From positions 474 to 13,309 of the forward strand of contig DFKM01000222.1 of assembly GCA_002373555.1 (NCBI GenBank): a DNA stretch of 12,836 nt, written 5' to 3'. Each line of letters opens with the position of its first letter. The stretch's first letter is position 1. Of this stretch, positions 5,588-12,734 are shown piece by piece. The translations under genes and the position numbers were made by a program. Source of the DNA: Lachnospiraceae bacterium UBA3645. GTDB lineage: Bacteria > Bacillota > Clostridia > Lachnospirales > Lachnospiraceae. The notes under the pieces were generated by a model. It saw only the letters and a list, made by a program, of their open reading frames with translations. It searched no databases and was not told where the DNA came from.

Positions 5588-7498
5588 ATGGCATTTCAAT
5601 ATCTGACAAACGTACCGCTGGAGGAAGCCCGCGGCGCTTATACCGAAGCCCTGTTTTCCGAAGGCTTTCAGGCCGGGACCGAATCCGTTCCCGTGACTGC
5701 ATCCTGCGGCAGGATCACGGCTGCACCGGTCTACGCCGCGATCTGTGCGCCGCACTATCCCGCGAGCGCAATGGACGGCATCGCACTGAAGGCCGGACTG
5801 ACTTTCGGCGCCGGCGAAACAACGCCGGTCACCCTGACCCCGGAACAGTTCATCGTCGTGGATACCGGCGATCCCGTACCGGAAGACTGCGACGCGGTCA
5901 TCATGATCGAGGATGTGATAAGACAGGAGGACGGCACCGTAAAGCTGTACGCACCCGCCGCGCCCTGGCAGCACATCCGGCAGATCGGGGAAGATATCTG
6001 TGCGGGCGAAATGATCCTGCCCTCCTATACCGCGGTCACCCCTTCCGCCATCGGCGCGATGATCGCGGCAGGGGTGACGGAAGTATCCGTGCTGACAAAA
6101 CCGGTCGTCGGGATCATTCCGACCGGAGACGAAATCGTGCCGCCGACGCCGGATCCCGCACCGGGCGATATTCTGGAGTTCAACTCTTCCATTTTCTCCG
6201 GAATGCTGACCGAATGGAACGCCGTGCCGCGCACCTATCCCATCGTGAAGGATGTGAAGGAAGACATCCGCAGCGCCGTGCAGACAGCGCTTTCCGAATG
6301 TGATATCGTGCTGCTGAACGCCGGCTCCTCCGCCGGCCGGGAGGATTACTCCACGGAAGTGATCGGTTCCCTCGGCACGGTCCTGTACCACGGAATCGCC
6401 ATCAAGCCCGGAAAGCCCGCGATCCTCGGTCTTTCCGGCAGAAAACCCGTGCTGGGCGTACCGGGCTACCCCGTATCCGGCATCATCGTTCTGGAGCAGT
6501 TCCTGAAGCCGCTGATCGACTGCTGGTATCACGCTGCCGAAGCGCAGCCCGACACATGCACGGCGGTTCTTTCCAAAAATGTCGTATCCGGCCTGAAATA
6601 CCGGGAATATGTGCGTGTCCGCATGGGCGAAGTCGGCGGGAAGATCATGGCCTCTCCGCTCGGCCGGGGCAGCGGCGTTGTCTCCTCCTTCATGAAGGCC
6701 GACGGTATTCTGGAGATCCCGCAGGGCGTCGAAGGCTATGAAGCCGGCAGCGAAGTCACGGTAAGGCTTCTGAAGAAACGGGAGGCGCTCTCCCGCACGC
6801 TGGTCGCCATCGGCAGTCACGATCCGCTGCTGGATGAGATTTCGGATCTCCTGCATTCTTCCGATCCGTCCCTGCACATGAGTTCCACCCATGTCGGTTC
6901 GATGGGCGGCATCATGGCGGTAAAGCGCGGGGAAACCCATATCGCGGGCGTTCATCTGCTGAATGAAGCGGACGGCGTTTATAATACCGCTTTCATCAGG
7001 AAATATTTCCCGCAGGGCGGCGTACGTCTCGTGGAATGCGTCGGAAGGACGCAGGGACTGATGCTGCAGAAAGGAAATCCGAAGAACATTCAGGGGATCT
7101 ACGATCTGACACGCGCCGGCGTACGTTATGTCAACCGCCAGAAAGGTTCCGGCACAAGGATCCTGATCGATTATCTGTGCCGTAAGGAAGGGGTTTCCTT
7201 CGGCGATATTTACGGCTATGACCGTGAGGAGTTCACGCACACCTCGGTCGCGGCGCAGATCGCCTCCAATACTGCGGATGCCGGCATGGGCATTTACTCC
7301 GCAGCCCGCCTGTATGATCTGGATTTTCTTCCAGTCTGCATGGAGCAGTACGATCTGCTGATTCCCGATGCGGCGTGGGAGACCGCGCTCGTACAGAAGC
7401 TGATCGCGATCCTTCAGAGTGCGGAATTCCGGAATCGTCTGGAAGCCCTGGGCGGCTACGAACTGAAAAATCCCGGCAGCGTACGGGAGCGTTTCTGA
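5588..7498 (+). CDS. MoeA fused to a periplasmic-binding-protein-like domain
   Basis: A 636-residue two-part protein. Residues 1-398 form a second MoeA: YPASAMDGIAL (57-67), GIIPTGDEI (175-183), NAGSSAGREDY (244-254), HGIAIKPGKPAILG (268-281), GVPGYPV (290-296). Residues 403-636 match the PBP-like domain (PF12727 type) found fused to MoeA in archaea and anaerobic bacteria, with SSTHVGSMGGIMAVKRGETHI, GVHLLNE, NRQKGSGTR (516-524), VAAQIASNTADAGMGIYSAA and the end ILQSAEFRNRLEALGGYE. That domain has no signal peptide, so it should bind an oxyanion or cofactor in the cytoplasm, perhaps feeding metal to the MoeA site; this is inference. AAGGAGG lies 6 nt before the ATG. Its stop overlaps the next start by one base (TGATG). 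Tandem MoeA copies suggest sub-division of work, for example W versus Mo or insertion versus delivery. Confidence 0.92.
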   Translation: MAFQYLTNVPLEEARGAYTEALFSEGFQAGTESVPVTASCGRITAAPVYAAICAPHYPASAMDGIALKAGLTFGAGETTPVTLTPEQFIVVDTGDPVPEDCDAVIMIEDVIRQEDGTVKLYAPAAPWQHIRQIGEDICAGEMILPSYTAVTPSAIGAMIAAGVTEVSVLTKPVVGIIPTGDEIVPPTPDPAPGDILEFNSSIFSGMLTEWNAVPRTYPIVKDVKEDIRSAVQTALSECDIVLLNAGSSAGREDYSTEVIGSLGTVLYHGIAIKPGKPAILGLSGRKPVLGVPGYPVSGIIVLEQFLKPLIDCWYHAAEAQPDTCTAVLSKNVVSGLKYREYVRVRMGEVGGKIMASPLGRGSGVVSSFMKADGILEIPQGVEGYEAGSEVTVRLLKKREALSRTLVAIGSHDPLLDEISDLLHSSDPSLHMSSTHVGSMGGIMAVKRGETHIAGVHLLNEADGVYNTAFIRKYFPQGGVRLVECVGRTQGLMLQKGNPKNIQGIYDLTRAGVRYVNRQKGSGTRILIDYLCRKEGVSFGDIYGYDREEFTHTSVAAQIASNTADAGMGIYSAARLYDLDFLPVCMEQYDLLIPDAAWETALVQKLIAILQSAEFRNRLEALGGYELKNPGSVRERF

Positions 7499-8916
7499 TG
7501 AGCGGCAGCCGGGCTGCCGGCCTGTCCGGCAGGCATACGGATGTGATCATTATCGGCGCCGGCGTGCTCGGCTGCTTCCTGGCGCGTTCTCTGCGGCGTT
7601 ATGATCTGTCCGTCCGCGTACTGGAAATGGCGGACGATGTGTGTACGGGAATCTCCCGCGGCGGCAGCGGGATCATTTACGCCGGCTACGACATGAAGCC
7701 CGGCACAAGAAAAGCACGGATGACGACGGAGGCCTGCATTGCGTTCCCGGAACTGTGCCGGACGCTGAGCGTCCGATACCGGAATACAGGATCCCTGGTC
7801 GTCAGTTTCGGCGAAAACGCCGACCGTTCCCTTACGGATAAGCTGGAACGCGGGAAGAAGAACGGCGTGCCGGGGCTGCGGCTGCTTTCCCGCAGGGAAA
7901 CGCTCGCGATGGAACCGCTGCTGTCTCCGGCTGTTTCCGGCGCGCTGTATGCGCCGGGCACCTGCACGGTCGATCCGTGGGAGCTCGGTATCGCGGCTTA
8001 TGAGAATGCGCTGGCAAACGGCGCGGAATTTGTTTTCAAGCGCAATGCCGAACACGTGCAGCGAACTTCAGAAGGCTTTACCGTAACCGCCTCCGGGCAG
8101 GAATACGGCTGCCGCATTCTCGTAAACTGTGCCGGCACTGCGGCCGGGAACGTACATGAGCTCGTATCAGATCCCTCTGTCCGCATACAGACAGCAGCGG
8201 CAGATTATATCGTACTGGAAGACGATGCCGGCCCTGCTGTATCTCATGTGATCTTCCATGAAACGGAGGACGGCAGCAAGGGGCTGACGCTCATCCCGAC
8301 AGCCCACGGAAATATGATGATCGGGCAGACGGAACGGGAAATGAACGGTCCCGGCAATCCGACGGACAGCGGCGGCATCGCCCGTCTGCAGGAACTGTGC
8401 AGAGAAGTCGTTCCCGGGCTGCCGGCGGATCAGATCCTGCGCACCTTTGCGGTCTCCCGTCCGAATCCGTATACAGTCATGCGGTCCGGGGATACATGGG
8501 TGCCTGCCGGAAAGAGCCATTTCGATTTTTCCATTCTGGAAGAAGACGGATTTTTCAGCCTGATCGGCATCAAGACGCCGGGGCTGACCTGCAGCAATGC
8601 ACTGGCGGAGGATCTGACGGGCAGGATCCTGGCGGCCCTTGGAGAGGTGGCGGAGAATCCGGATTTCGATCCGGTCCGGAAACCGCCGGTGACTGTTCAT
8701 GTACTTTCTGCGGAAGAACGTAATGCACTGATCCGGAAGGATCCGGCTTACGGCAGGATCGTATGCATGTGCCGGGATATCTCCGAAGGAGAGATCCGGG
8801 ATGCGGTCCGCCGCGGAGCACGGTCTCTGTCCGGCATCAAATACCGTACCGGCGCCATGATGGGCAACTGCCAGGGCAGCCGGTGCATGCAAAGGATCAT
8901 GGATTTACTGTTATGA
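7498..8916 (+). CDS. FAD-dependent oxidoreductase (DAO/GlpA-like) with C-terminal BFD-type [2Fe-2S] domain
   Basis: A 472-residue flavoprotein. IIIGAGVLG (17-25) is the dinucleotide-binding Rossmann motif, and RGGSGIIYAGYD plus the later GIKTPGLTCSNALAEDL fit the glycerol-3-phosphate dehydrogenase/DAO fold. The tail (about 420-472) is a bacterioferritin-associated-ferredoxin-like domain with Cys423, Cys425, Cys458 and Cys463 (CMC ... GNCQGSRC), expected to hold a [2Fe-2S] cluster. The ATG at 7498 overlaps the moeA2 stop (TGATG); the frame is open 41 codons further upstream but that part is antisense-free moeA2 coding sequence in another frame. No membrane span. With the next gene it forms a GlpAB-like pair; a third partner, the small DUF1667 protein often found in such operons, is absent. 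The substrate is unknown. Its place in a W-cofactor operon suggests redox work linked to the AOR, but this is inferred. Confidence 0.85.
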   Translation: MSGSRAAGLSGRHTDVIIIGAGVLGCFLARSLRRYDLSVRVLEMADDVCTGISRGGSGIIYAGYDMKPGTRKARMTTEACIAFPELCRTLSVRYRNTGSLVVSFGENADRSLTDKLERGKKNGVPGLRLLSRRETLAMEPLLSPAVSGALYAPGTCTVDPWELGIAAYENALANGAEFVFKRNAEHVQRTSEGFTVTASGQEYGCRILVNCAGTAAGNVHELVSDPSVRIQTAAADYIVLEDDAGPAVSHVIFHETEDGSKGLTLIPTAHGNMMIGQTEREMNGPGNPTDSGGIARLQELCREVVPGLPADQILRTFAVSRPNPYTVMRSGDTWVPAGKSHFDFSILEEDGFFSLIGIKTPGLTCSNALAEDLTGRILAALGEVAENPDFDPVRKPPVTVHVLSAEERNALIRKDPAYGRIVCMCRDISEGEIRDAVRRGARSLSGIKYRTGAMMGNCQGSRCMQRIMDLLL

Positions 8917-9821
8917 AAGAGCTCACCTGTGACATCTTCATCGCCGGCGCCGGCGCCGCGGGCATGTCCGCGGCGCTTTCCGCATGCGCGGCCGGCGCCG
9001 ATGTGCTCCTGGCGGAGCAGGATGCCCAGCCCGGCGGGATCCTGAACCGCTGCATTCATCACGGATTCGGGCTGGGCTATTTCGGCGAAGACCTCACCGG
9101 CCGGGAGTACGCCGCGCGCTTCCGCGCGCGGCTGGCCGGCTCGGCCGTCCGCCTCCGCACCGGGACCACAGTGCTCTCCATTTCCGAAGACCGCACTGCG
9201 CTGCTGTCTTCGGCGGACGGGTTGACGCTGGTCCGTTTCCGCGCCTGCATTCTTGCCGCCGGCAGCATCGAACGGAACCTCTCTTCCGTTCCCGTCGCGG
9301 GGACACGGCCTGCCGGCGTGCTTACCGCAGGCTGTCTGCAGGGCATGCTGAACTGCGGCGGACACGCGGATATCGGAGAGCGCATCGTCATCCTCGGCAG
9401 CGGAAACGTCGGCCAGATCATGGCCCGCCAGCTGGCGCAGTCGGGCAAGACCATCCTTGCCATGATCGAGCAGAACGACCATCCGGGCGGGCTGGCGCGC
9501 AATCACCGCGAATGCATTGAAGCGTATCATATCCCGCTGCGGCTGCATTCCACAGTGACAGAGATCCACGGTACGGAACGCATTTCCGCCGTGACCGTAA
9601 AGGATCTGCGTTCCGGAGAGACAGAACTCATGGAATGTGATACAATGATCACAGCACTGGGACTGCTTCCCGACCGTTCGCTTGTTTCTCATTTACGGAA
9701 AGACGGCTCGTTCCCTGACTGGCTGCGTCTTTGCGGGAACTGCGACCTGATTTATGATATTGTCGATTCCCTGACCGTGCGGGCGGAACAGACCGGCGCC
9801 GAAGCGTGGGAATCCGCCTGA
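8913..9821 (+). CDS. NAD(P)/FAD-dependent oxidoreductase (pyridine nucleotide-disulphide family, GlpB-like)
   Basis: A 302-residue protein with two nucleotide-binding motifs: FIAGAGAAG (9-17) for FAD and VILGSGNVG (159-167) for NAD(P)H. EQDAQPGGILNRCIHHGFG (35-53) and ILAAGSIERN are typical of the oxidoreductases that partner GlpA-like flavoproteins with BFD domains, and LPDRSLVSHL with CGNCDLIYDIVDSLT form the usual C-terminal FAD contact. A CxxC (Cys274, Cys277) is present there. It is shorter than typical disulphide reductases and lacks their dimerisation domain. The ATG overlaps the previous stop in an ATGA junction and has no good Shine-Dalgarno, so it depends on coupling; the two proteins are probably made in equal amounts as a complex. 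Possible role: electron exchange between NAD(P)H and the Fe-S partner. Not proven. Confidence 0.83.
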   Translation: MKELTCDIFIAGAGAAGMSAALSACAAGADVLLAEQDAQPGGILNRCIHHGFGLGYFGEDLTGREYAARFRARLAGSAVRLRTGTTVLSISEDRTALLSSADGLTLVRFRACILAAGSIERNLSSVPVAGTRPAGVLTAGCLQGMLNCGGHADIGERIVILGSGNVGQIMARQLAQSGKTILAMIEQNDHPGGLARNHRECIEAYHIPLRLHSTVTEIHGTERISAVTVKDLRSGETELMECDTMITALGLLPDRSLVSHLRKDGSFPDWLRLCGNCDLIYDIVDSLTVRAEQTGAEAWESA

Positions 9822-9836
9822 AGGAGGTCCATCATC

Positions 9837-10604
9837 ATGTTGTCCAATCAAGAGCTGGAACGCTATTCCAGGCAGATGCTGATCGAAGAAATCGGCTATG
9901 AAGGTCAGAAAAAACTGAAGGACGGACATGTTCTTGTGATCGGTGCCGGCGGTCTCGGTTCCCCGGCGCTTCTGTATCTGGCAGCGGCCGGTGTCGGCAC
10001 GATCGGGATCGCTGATTTCGACTGCGTCGACCTCTCCAATCTGCAGCGGCAGATCCTTCATACGACAGACAGGATCGGCGTTCCGAAGACGGAATCGGCC
10101 GAAAAAACGCTCCGTGCACTGAACCCCGAGGTCCGTTTCATCCGGATCTCTGACCGGATCACACCGGAAAATATCACCGGCCTGATCCGGGATTATGACA
10201 TCGTACTGGACTGCACGGACGGTATGGAAAACAAACTGATGATCAACGATGCCTGCGTAAAATCGGAAAAGCCTTTTGTCCATGCGGGCGTGCTGGGAAC
10301 ATCCGGACAGATCATGACCTGGATCCCCGGGGGAAACTATCCCTGTTTCCGCTGCATTGCCGGAAATGAACCGGCGGACGATTCCTGTGAAAGCTGTGCT
10401 GTCATGGGTGTGCTCGGTGCCGCGACCGGCACGGCCGGGTCGCTCCAGGCAGCGGAAGCGATCAAATATCTGACCGGGGCAGGTGATCTTCTCACCGGCC
10501 GCATTCTCTTCTTCGATCTGCTGCGGCAGGATTTTACGGTGCTTGACATCCCGGAGAGATCCCCTTACTGCAGCGCATGCGGAAAGCAGGAAAGGACGGC
10601 GTGA
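9837..10604 (+). CDS. ThiF/MoeB/HesA-family adenylyltransferase
   Basis: A 255-residue E1-like enzyme. RYSRQ (9-13), the ATP site GAGGLGSP (36-43), Asp60 in IADFD, NLQRQILH (68-75) and LDCTDGM (125-130) are the family signature; Cys170-x2-Cys173 and Cys245-x2-Cys248 are the structural zinc ligands. The family adenylates the C-terminal GlyGly of a sulphur carrier (MoaD or ThiS). In this operon the MoeB role, activating MoaD for molybdopterin synthase, is most likely, but no moaD or thiS is in the window. The family motif around the crossover loop is normally CxEAGV; here it reads SCESCAVMGVLG, with Cys184 and Cys187. The ATG at 9837 has AAGGAGG (9821-9827) 9 nt upstream, starting right at the preceding stop. 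Last gene of the operon; its stop codon lies in the terminator loop. Confidence 0.9.
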   Translation: MLSNQELERYSRQMLIEEIGYEGQKKLKDGHVLVIGAGGLGSPALLYLAAAGVGTIGIADFDCVDLSNLQRQILHTTDRIGVPKTESAEKTLRALNPEVRFIRISDRITPENITGLIRDYDIVLDCTDGMENKLMINDACVKSEKPFVHAGVLGTSGQIMTWIPGGNYPCFRCIAGNEPADDSCESCAVMGVLGAATGTAGSLQAAEAIKYLTGAGDLLTGRILFFDLLRQDFTVLDIPERSPYCSACGKQERTA

Positions 10605-10623
10605 TCCGCCGTCCTTTCTTTAT
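10591..10623 (+). terminator. Intrinsic terminator of the moeA operon
   Basis: AAAGGACGGCG (10591-10601) and CGCCGTCCTTT (10607-10617) form a perfect 11-bp stem with a five-nt loop, followed by CTTTAT. The TGA stop of the ThiF/MoeB-like gene is in the loop. The insertion sequence begins within a few bases of the T-tail. Confidence 0.92.
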
Positions 10624-10630
10624 CGGGTAT

Positions 10631-10729
10631 CCAAAGTTTTTTAGGGTCTACGACTTTTCGGGTCATTCAGTAGGGTCGATTCGTAGGGTCAGCTTTTAGG
10701 GTCTGGTTTTAGGGACTGGCAGTAGGGTT
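10631..10729 (+). repeat. Left IS end: terminal repeat plus TAGGGTC iterons
   Basis: TAGGGTC or a close variant starts at 10642 (in the terminal repeat), 10658 (TCGGGTC), 10671, 10684, 10697, 10710 (TAGGGAC) and 10723 (TAGGGTT). The last six are exactly 13 bp apart. They are best explained as multiple transposase binding sites. Confidence 0.85.
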
Positions 10730-10779
10730 TGTATATCCAATGACACTGCTGCGGAAACCGATTTGTTTACGCATTCAAA

Positions 10780-10816
10780 AAGGGAAGGGTTAATGATTGC
10801 CCTTCCCTTCCTCTTT
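10780..10816 (+). terminator. Hairpin ahead of the transposase gene
   Basis: AAGGGAAGGG (10780-10789) and CCCTTCCCTT (10800-10809) form a perfect 10-bp stem with a 10-nt loop, followed by CCTCTTTTCG. It ends about 50 nt before the transposase ATG. It probably blocks read-through transcription from outside the element, as in other insertion sequences. The stretch 10730-10860 shows no convincing promoter. Confidence 0.6.
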
Positions 10817-10829
10817 TCGTAAGATTTGT

Positions 10830-10844
10830 TTGCAGACATTTCTT
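10830..10844 (+). repeat. Internal IS inverted repeat, left copy
   Basis: This 15-bp segment (TTGCAGACA core) matches the reverse complement of 12556-12570 at 14 of 15 positions. The pair lies just outside the two coding regions and well inside the iteron arrays. Confidence 0.55.
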
Positions 10845-10861
10845 TATCGAAAGGAGGATAC

Positions 10862-12274
10862 ATGAATAGTATCACAGACATTCTCGACTTAGAAGACCCT
10901 GATATTTACATCTCGGATATTCAAGTTGAGGGAAGCAAAAAACTGATCACTTTAGAATCTCGTCCCCTCCCTCATTACTGCCCATCCTGCGGATTTCGCA
11001 TGTATTCCAGAGGCATAAAACAAAGAACTATTTCCCATCCCATCCTGCAGGATGGCTATGCCCTGATCCTGCTGCTTAAACAGCGGCGTTGGCGTTGTAC
11101 AAATCCTGACTGTCGATATGAAGCAAATGAATCATTCCGCTTTGTGAACCGCAGTCGTCGTACTACAAACGCCACAGACATGCTGATCATCCAGGCTTTC
11201 AGAAATCTTAATGAACCGGCTGCTTCAATCGCCAGGCGCTTTAAGACATCTGATACACATGTACTTGATGTATTTGACCGATATGTCAAGATGGAACGGC
11301 TCCCGCTCACAGATATCATTTCTGTTGATGAAGTCTATACCGATATGGGTGATGACGGAAAATACGCATTGGTTATTCAGGACTTTCATACCGGAGATCC
11401 AATCGATCTTCTCCGGAGCAGACGTGCAAAAATCACAGAACCGTACTTTGTTTCCATTCCTCCGGAAGAGCGGAACCAGGTAAAATATCTGCTTTCAGAC
11501 ATGTATAATCAGTACATATCTTTTGTTGATAAGTATTTCCCGAACGCTGTCTCTGTCGTTGATTCATTCCATGTGATTCAGTGGATTGTGCATGCAATCG
11601 ATATGTATATCCGCCAGCGGGAGCGTGACTTTCGTAAACGCGACCGTGAACGGGAAGAAAGACTTTCGGCTGAGCAGGGACGTCCGATCTCTCTTCCTGT
11701 ATCCGATGAGATTTATCTACTGAAGAAATACCGTTGGCTTATCCTCTCTAACCCGGAAAACATCACGTATCATGCCGATACCCGCATGGATCAGCACTTC
11801 CGCCGCTACATGAATACCTACGATTACGAGGATGCTTTGTTCCGCGTCGATCCACGATTGAGGACACTGCGGGAGCTGAAAAACAAATATGTAAGTTTCA
11901 ATACCCGCAACGCCGGTCTTCCTATTCGTGCAGCAGAGGAAATCGAAGATCTCATTGATCTATATTTTCGCAGTGGACAGGATCTGTTTGTCGATTTCGC
12001 GCAGCTTCTCTGCAAGTATAAAGAACCTATCCTCAACTCATTTGTTATGGTCGAAAAACATGGAGCAGGTAATCTGTATGACAGCCGCCTTTCCAATGGC
12101 CCGATTGAATCCCTGAACAGAAAAATCAAGGATCTGAAAAGGAGCGGTCACGGATTCCGAAATTTTGAGCATCTCCGCAACCGCTTCCTTTACGCCGCAA
12201 GAAACAATCCAACATTATATGGATCTTCAGACCGTTCACAGGTACAGTATTTTGAAGATGATGAATTATTATGA
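10862..12274 (+). CDS. ISL3-family transposase
   Basis: A 470-residue DDE transposase, within the usual ISL3 range. An N-terminal zinc finger is formed by Cys40-x2-Cys43 and Cys79-x4-Cys84 (HYCPSC ... RCTNPDC), followed by a helix-turn-helix region around 100-140. Likely catalytic residues are Asp156 (SVDEVYTD), Asp234 (VVDSFHVIQW) and Glu416 (SNGPIESLNRKIKDLKR). A charged insert (251-271, RQRERDFRKRDREREER) precedes the C-terminal half. The ATG at 10862 has AAGGAGG 4 nt upstream; a TTG at 10826 in the same frame lacks support. The frame is intact, so the element may be active. Codon use is more AT-rich than in the metal-cofactor genes, as expected for an acquired element. Confidence 0.92.
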   Translation: MNSITDILDLEDPDIYISDIQVEGSKKLITLESRPLPHYCPSCGFRMYSRGIKQRTISHPILQDGYALILLLKQRRWRCTNPDCRYEANESFRFVNRSRRTTNATDMLIIQAFRNLNEPAASIARRFKTSDTHVLDVFDRYVKMERLPLTDIISVDEVYTDMGDDGKYALVIQDFHTGDPIDLLRSRRAKITEPYFVSIPPEERNQVKYLLSDMYNQYISFVDKYFPNAVSVVDSFHVIQWIVHAIDMYIRQRERDFRKRDREREERLSAEQGRPISLPVSDEIYLLKKYRWLILSNPENITYHADTRMDQHFRRYMNTYDYEDALFRVDPRLRTLRELKNKYVSFNTRNAGLPIRAAEEIEDLIDLYFRSGQDLFVDFAQLLCKYKEPILNSFVMVEKHGAGNLYDSRLSNGPIESLNRKIKDLKRSGHGFRNFEHLRNRFLYAARNNPTLYGSSDRSQVQYFEDDELL

Positions 12275-12307
12275 CACTCAAATGCCGTTTAGAGAAAGGG
12301 AAATCAA

Positions 12308-12550
12308 ATGACCAGACATAAAAAGCCCTCAACGCTTCAGGAGCAGTATGACATTCTCCTCAAGCGCTGCAATGAATTGCGGGACTACATCCATGAACTG
12401 TTGGATGATCAACAGACTGATCGCGAAGAACTGGAGTACCTTTATGCTTTTATAGCGCATAAAGAACTGGATGAGGAGTATTACTTTTTTCGCAAACACG
12501 CACACGAAGAATACTCTACCGATTCGCCATTCCCAACGCTGAAACTATAA
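12308..12550 (+). CDS. Small acidic helical protein, second ORF of the IS element
   Basis: An 80-residue protein I do not recognise. Residues 9-66 look continuously helical with hydrophobic positions spaced as in a coiled coil (TLQEQYDILLKRCNELRD, then IHELLDD, EELEYLYAFI) and a strong negative charge; a C-terminal EYYFFRKHAHEEY follows. It starts 33 nt after the transposase stop with a weak AAAGGG site, and ends before the IS terminator, so it is made from the transposase transcript. It lies inside the inverted repeats and is therefore part of the element. It could be a transposase partner or regulator, but no function can be assigned. Confidence 0.65.
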   Translation: MTRHKKPSTLQEQYDILLKRCNELRDYIHELLDDQQTDREELEYLYAFIAHKELDEEYYFFRKHAHEEYSTDSPFPTLKL

Positions 12551-12555
12551 CTCAC

Positions 12556-12570
12556 AAGAATTGTCTGCAA
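12556..12570 (-). repeat. Internal IS inverted repeat, right copy
   Basis: Partner of 10830-10844 (14 of 15 matches in inverted orientation). It lies between the small ORF and the IS terminator. Confidence 0.55.
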
Positions 12571-12571
12571 T

Positions 12572-12617
12572 ACAGAGCAGGGCCGGTACCCACCGTGCCC
12601 TGCTCTGTTTAATTATT
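12572..12617 (+). terminator. Intrinsic terminator of the IS transcript
   Basis: ACAGAGCAGGGC (12572-12583) and GCCCTGCTCTGT (12597-12608) form a perfect 12-bp stem with a 13-nt loop, followed by TTAATTATT. It would end the transposase/small-ORF transcript inside the element. Confidence 0.85.
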
Positions 12618-12619
12618 CT

Positions 12620-12734
12620 GTCCCTAAAATTCAACCCTACTGATTGACCCTAAAACCAGACCCTACTGATTCTCCCGAAAAAAGTCTGTCTGATTTTATG
12701 CCAGGCCCTACGGATCGACCCTAAAAAACTTTGG
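12620..12734 (-). repeat. Right IS end: iterons plus terminal repeat
   Basis: On the minus strand TAGGGTC-type heptamers occupy 12717-12723, 12704-12710 (TAGGGCC), 12672-12678 (TCGGGAG), 12659-12665, 12646-12652, 12633-12639 (TAGGGTT) and 12620-12626 (TAGGGAC). All steps are 13 bp except the 32-bp step between 12672 and 12704. Seven heptamers mirror the seven at the left end, including a shared TTTTCGGG variant. Confidence 0.82.

Larger units (their letters stand above)
10631..12734 (+). mobile_element. ISL3-like insertion sequence
   Basis: Bounded by identical 18-bp inverted repeats CCAAAGTTTTTTAGGGTC at 10631-10648 and 12717-12734. If the looser match GGGTAT/GGGTTTG is counted, the ends move out to about 10625 and 12741; the right tip is further confused by a 39-bp duplication reaching 12797. 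It carries a transposase, a small second ORF and its own terminator, and is clearly more AT-rich than the flanks. I could not find the clean 8-bp target duplication expected of ISL3 elements at any of these boundaries. It sits immediately after the moeA operon terminator, without disrupting a gene. Confidence 0.88.

Noticed and set aside
5558..7240. 560-codon open frame antisense to moeA2
   Set aside because: It is a shadow of the GC-rich third positions of moeA2. No ribosome binding site, no recognisable domain, and the plus-strand gene is unmistakable. The same applies to the long antisense frames at 4220-5437, 2911-4077, 8748-9692 and 1478-2407.
7498..9821. Electron-bifurcating complex
   Set aside because: Flavins and Fe-S clusters are present, but no EtfAB, NuoF-like or HdrA-like subunit is visible, so bifurcation cannot be claimed.
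10631..10729. CRISPR-like array of short repeats
   Set aside because: The repeat is only 7 bp on a 13-bp step, is mirrored at the other end of a transposase, and there is no cas gene. Transposase binding sites explain it.
10826..10861. TTG start for the transposase 12 codons upstream
   Set aside because: It overlaps the ribosome binding site region and the inner repeat; the ATG at 10862 has AAGGAGG directly before it.
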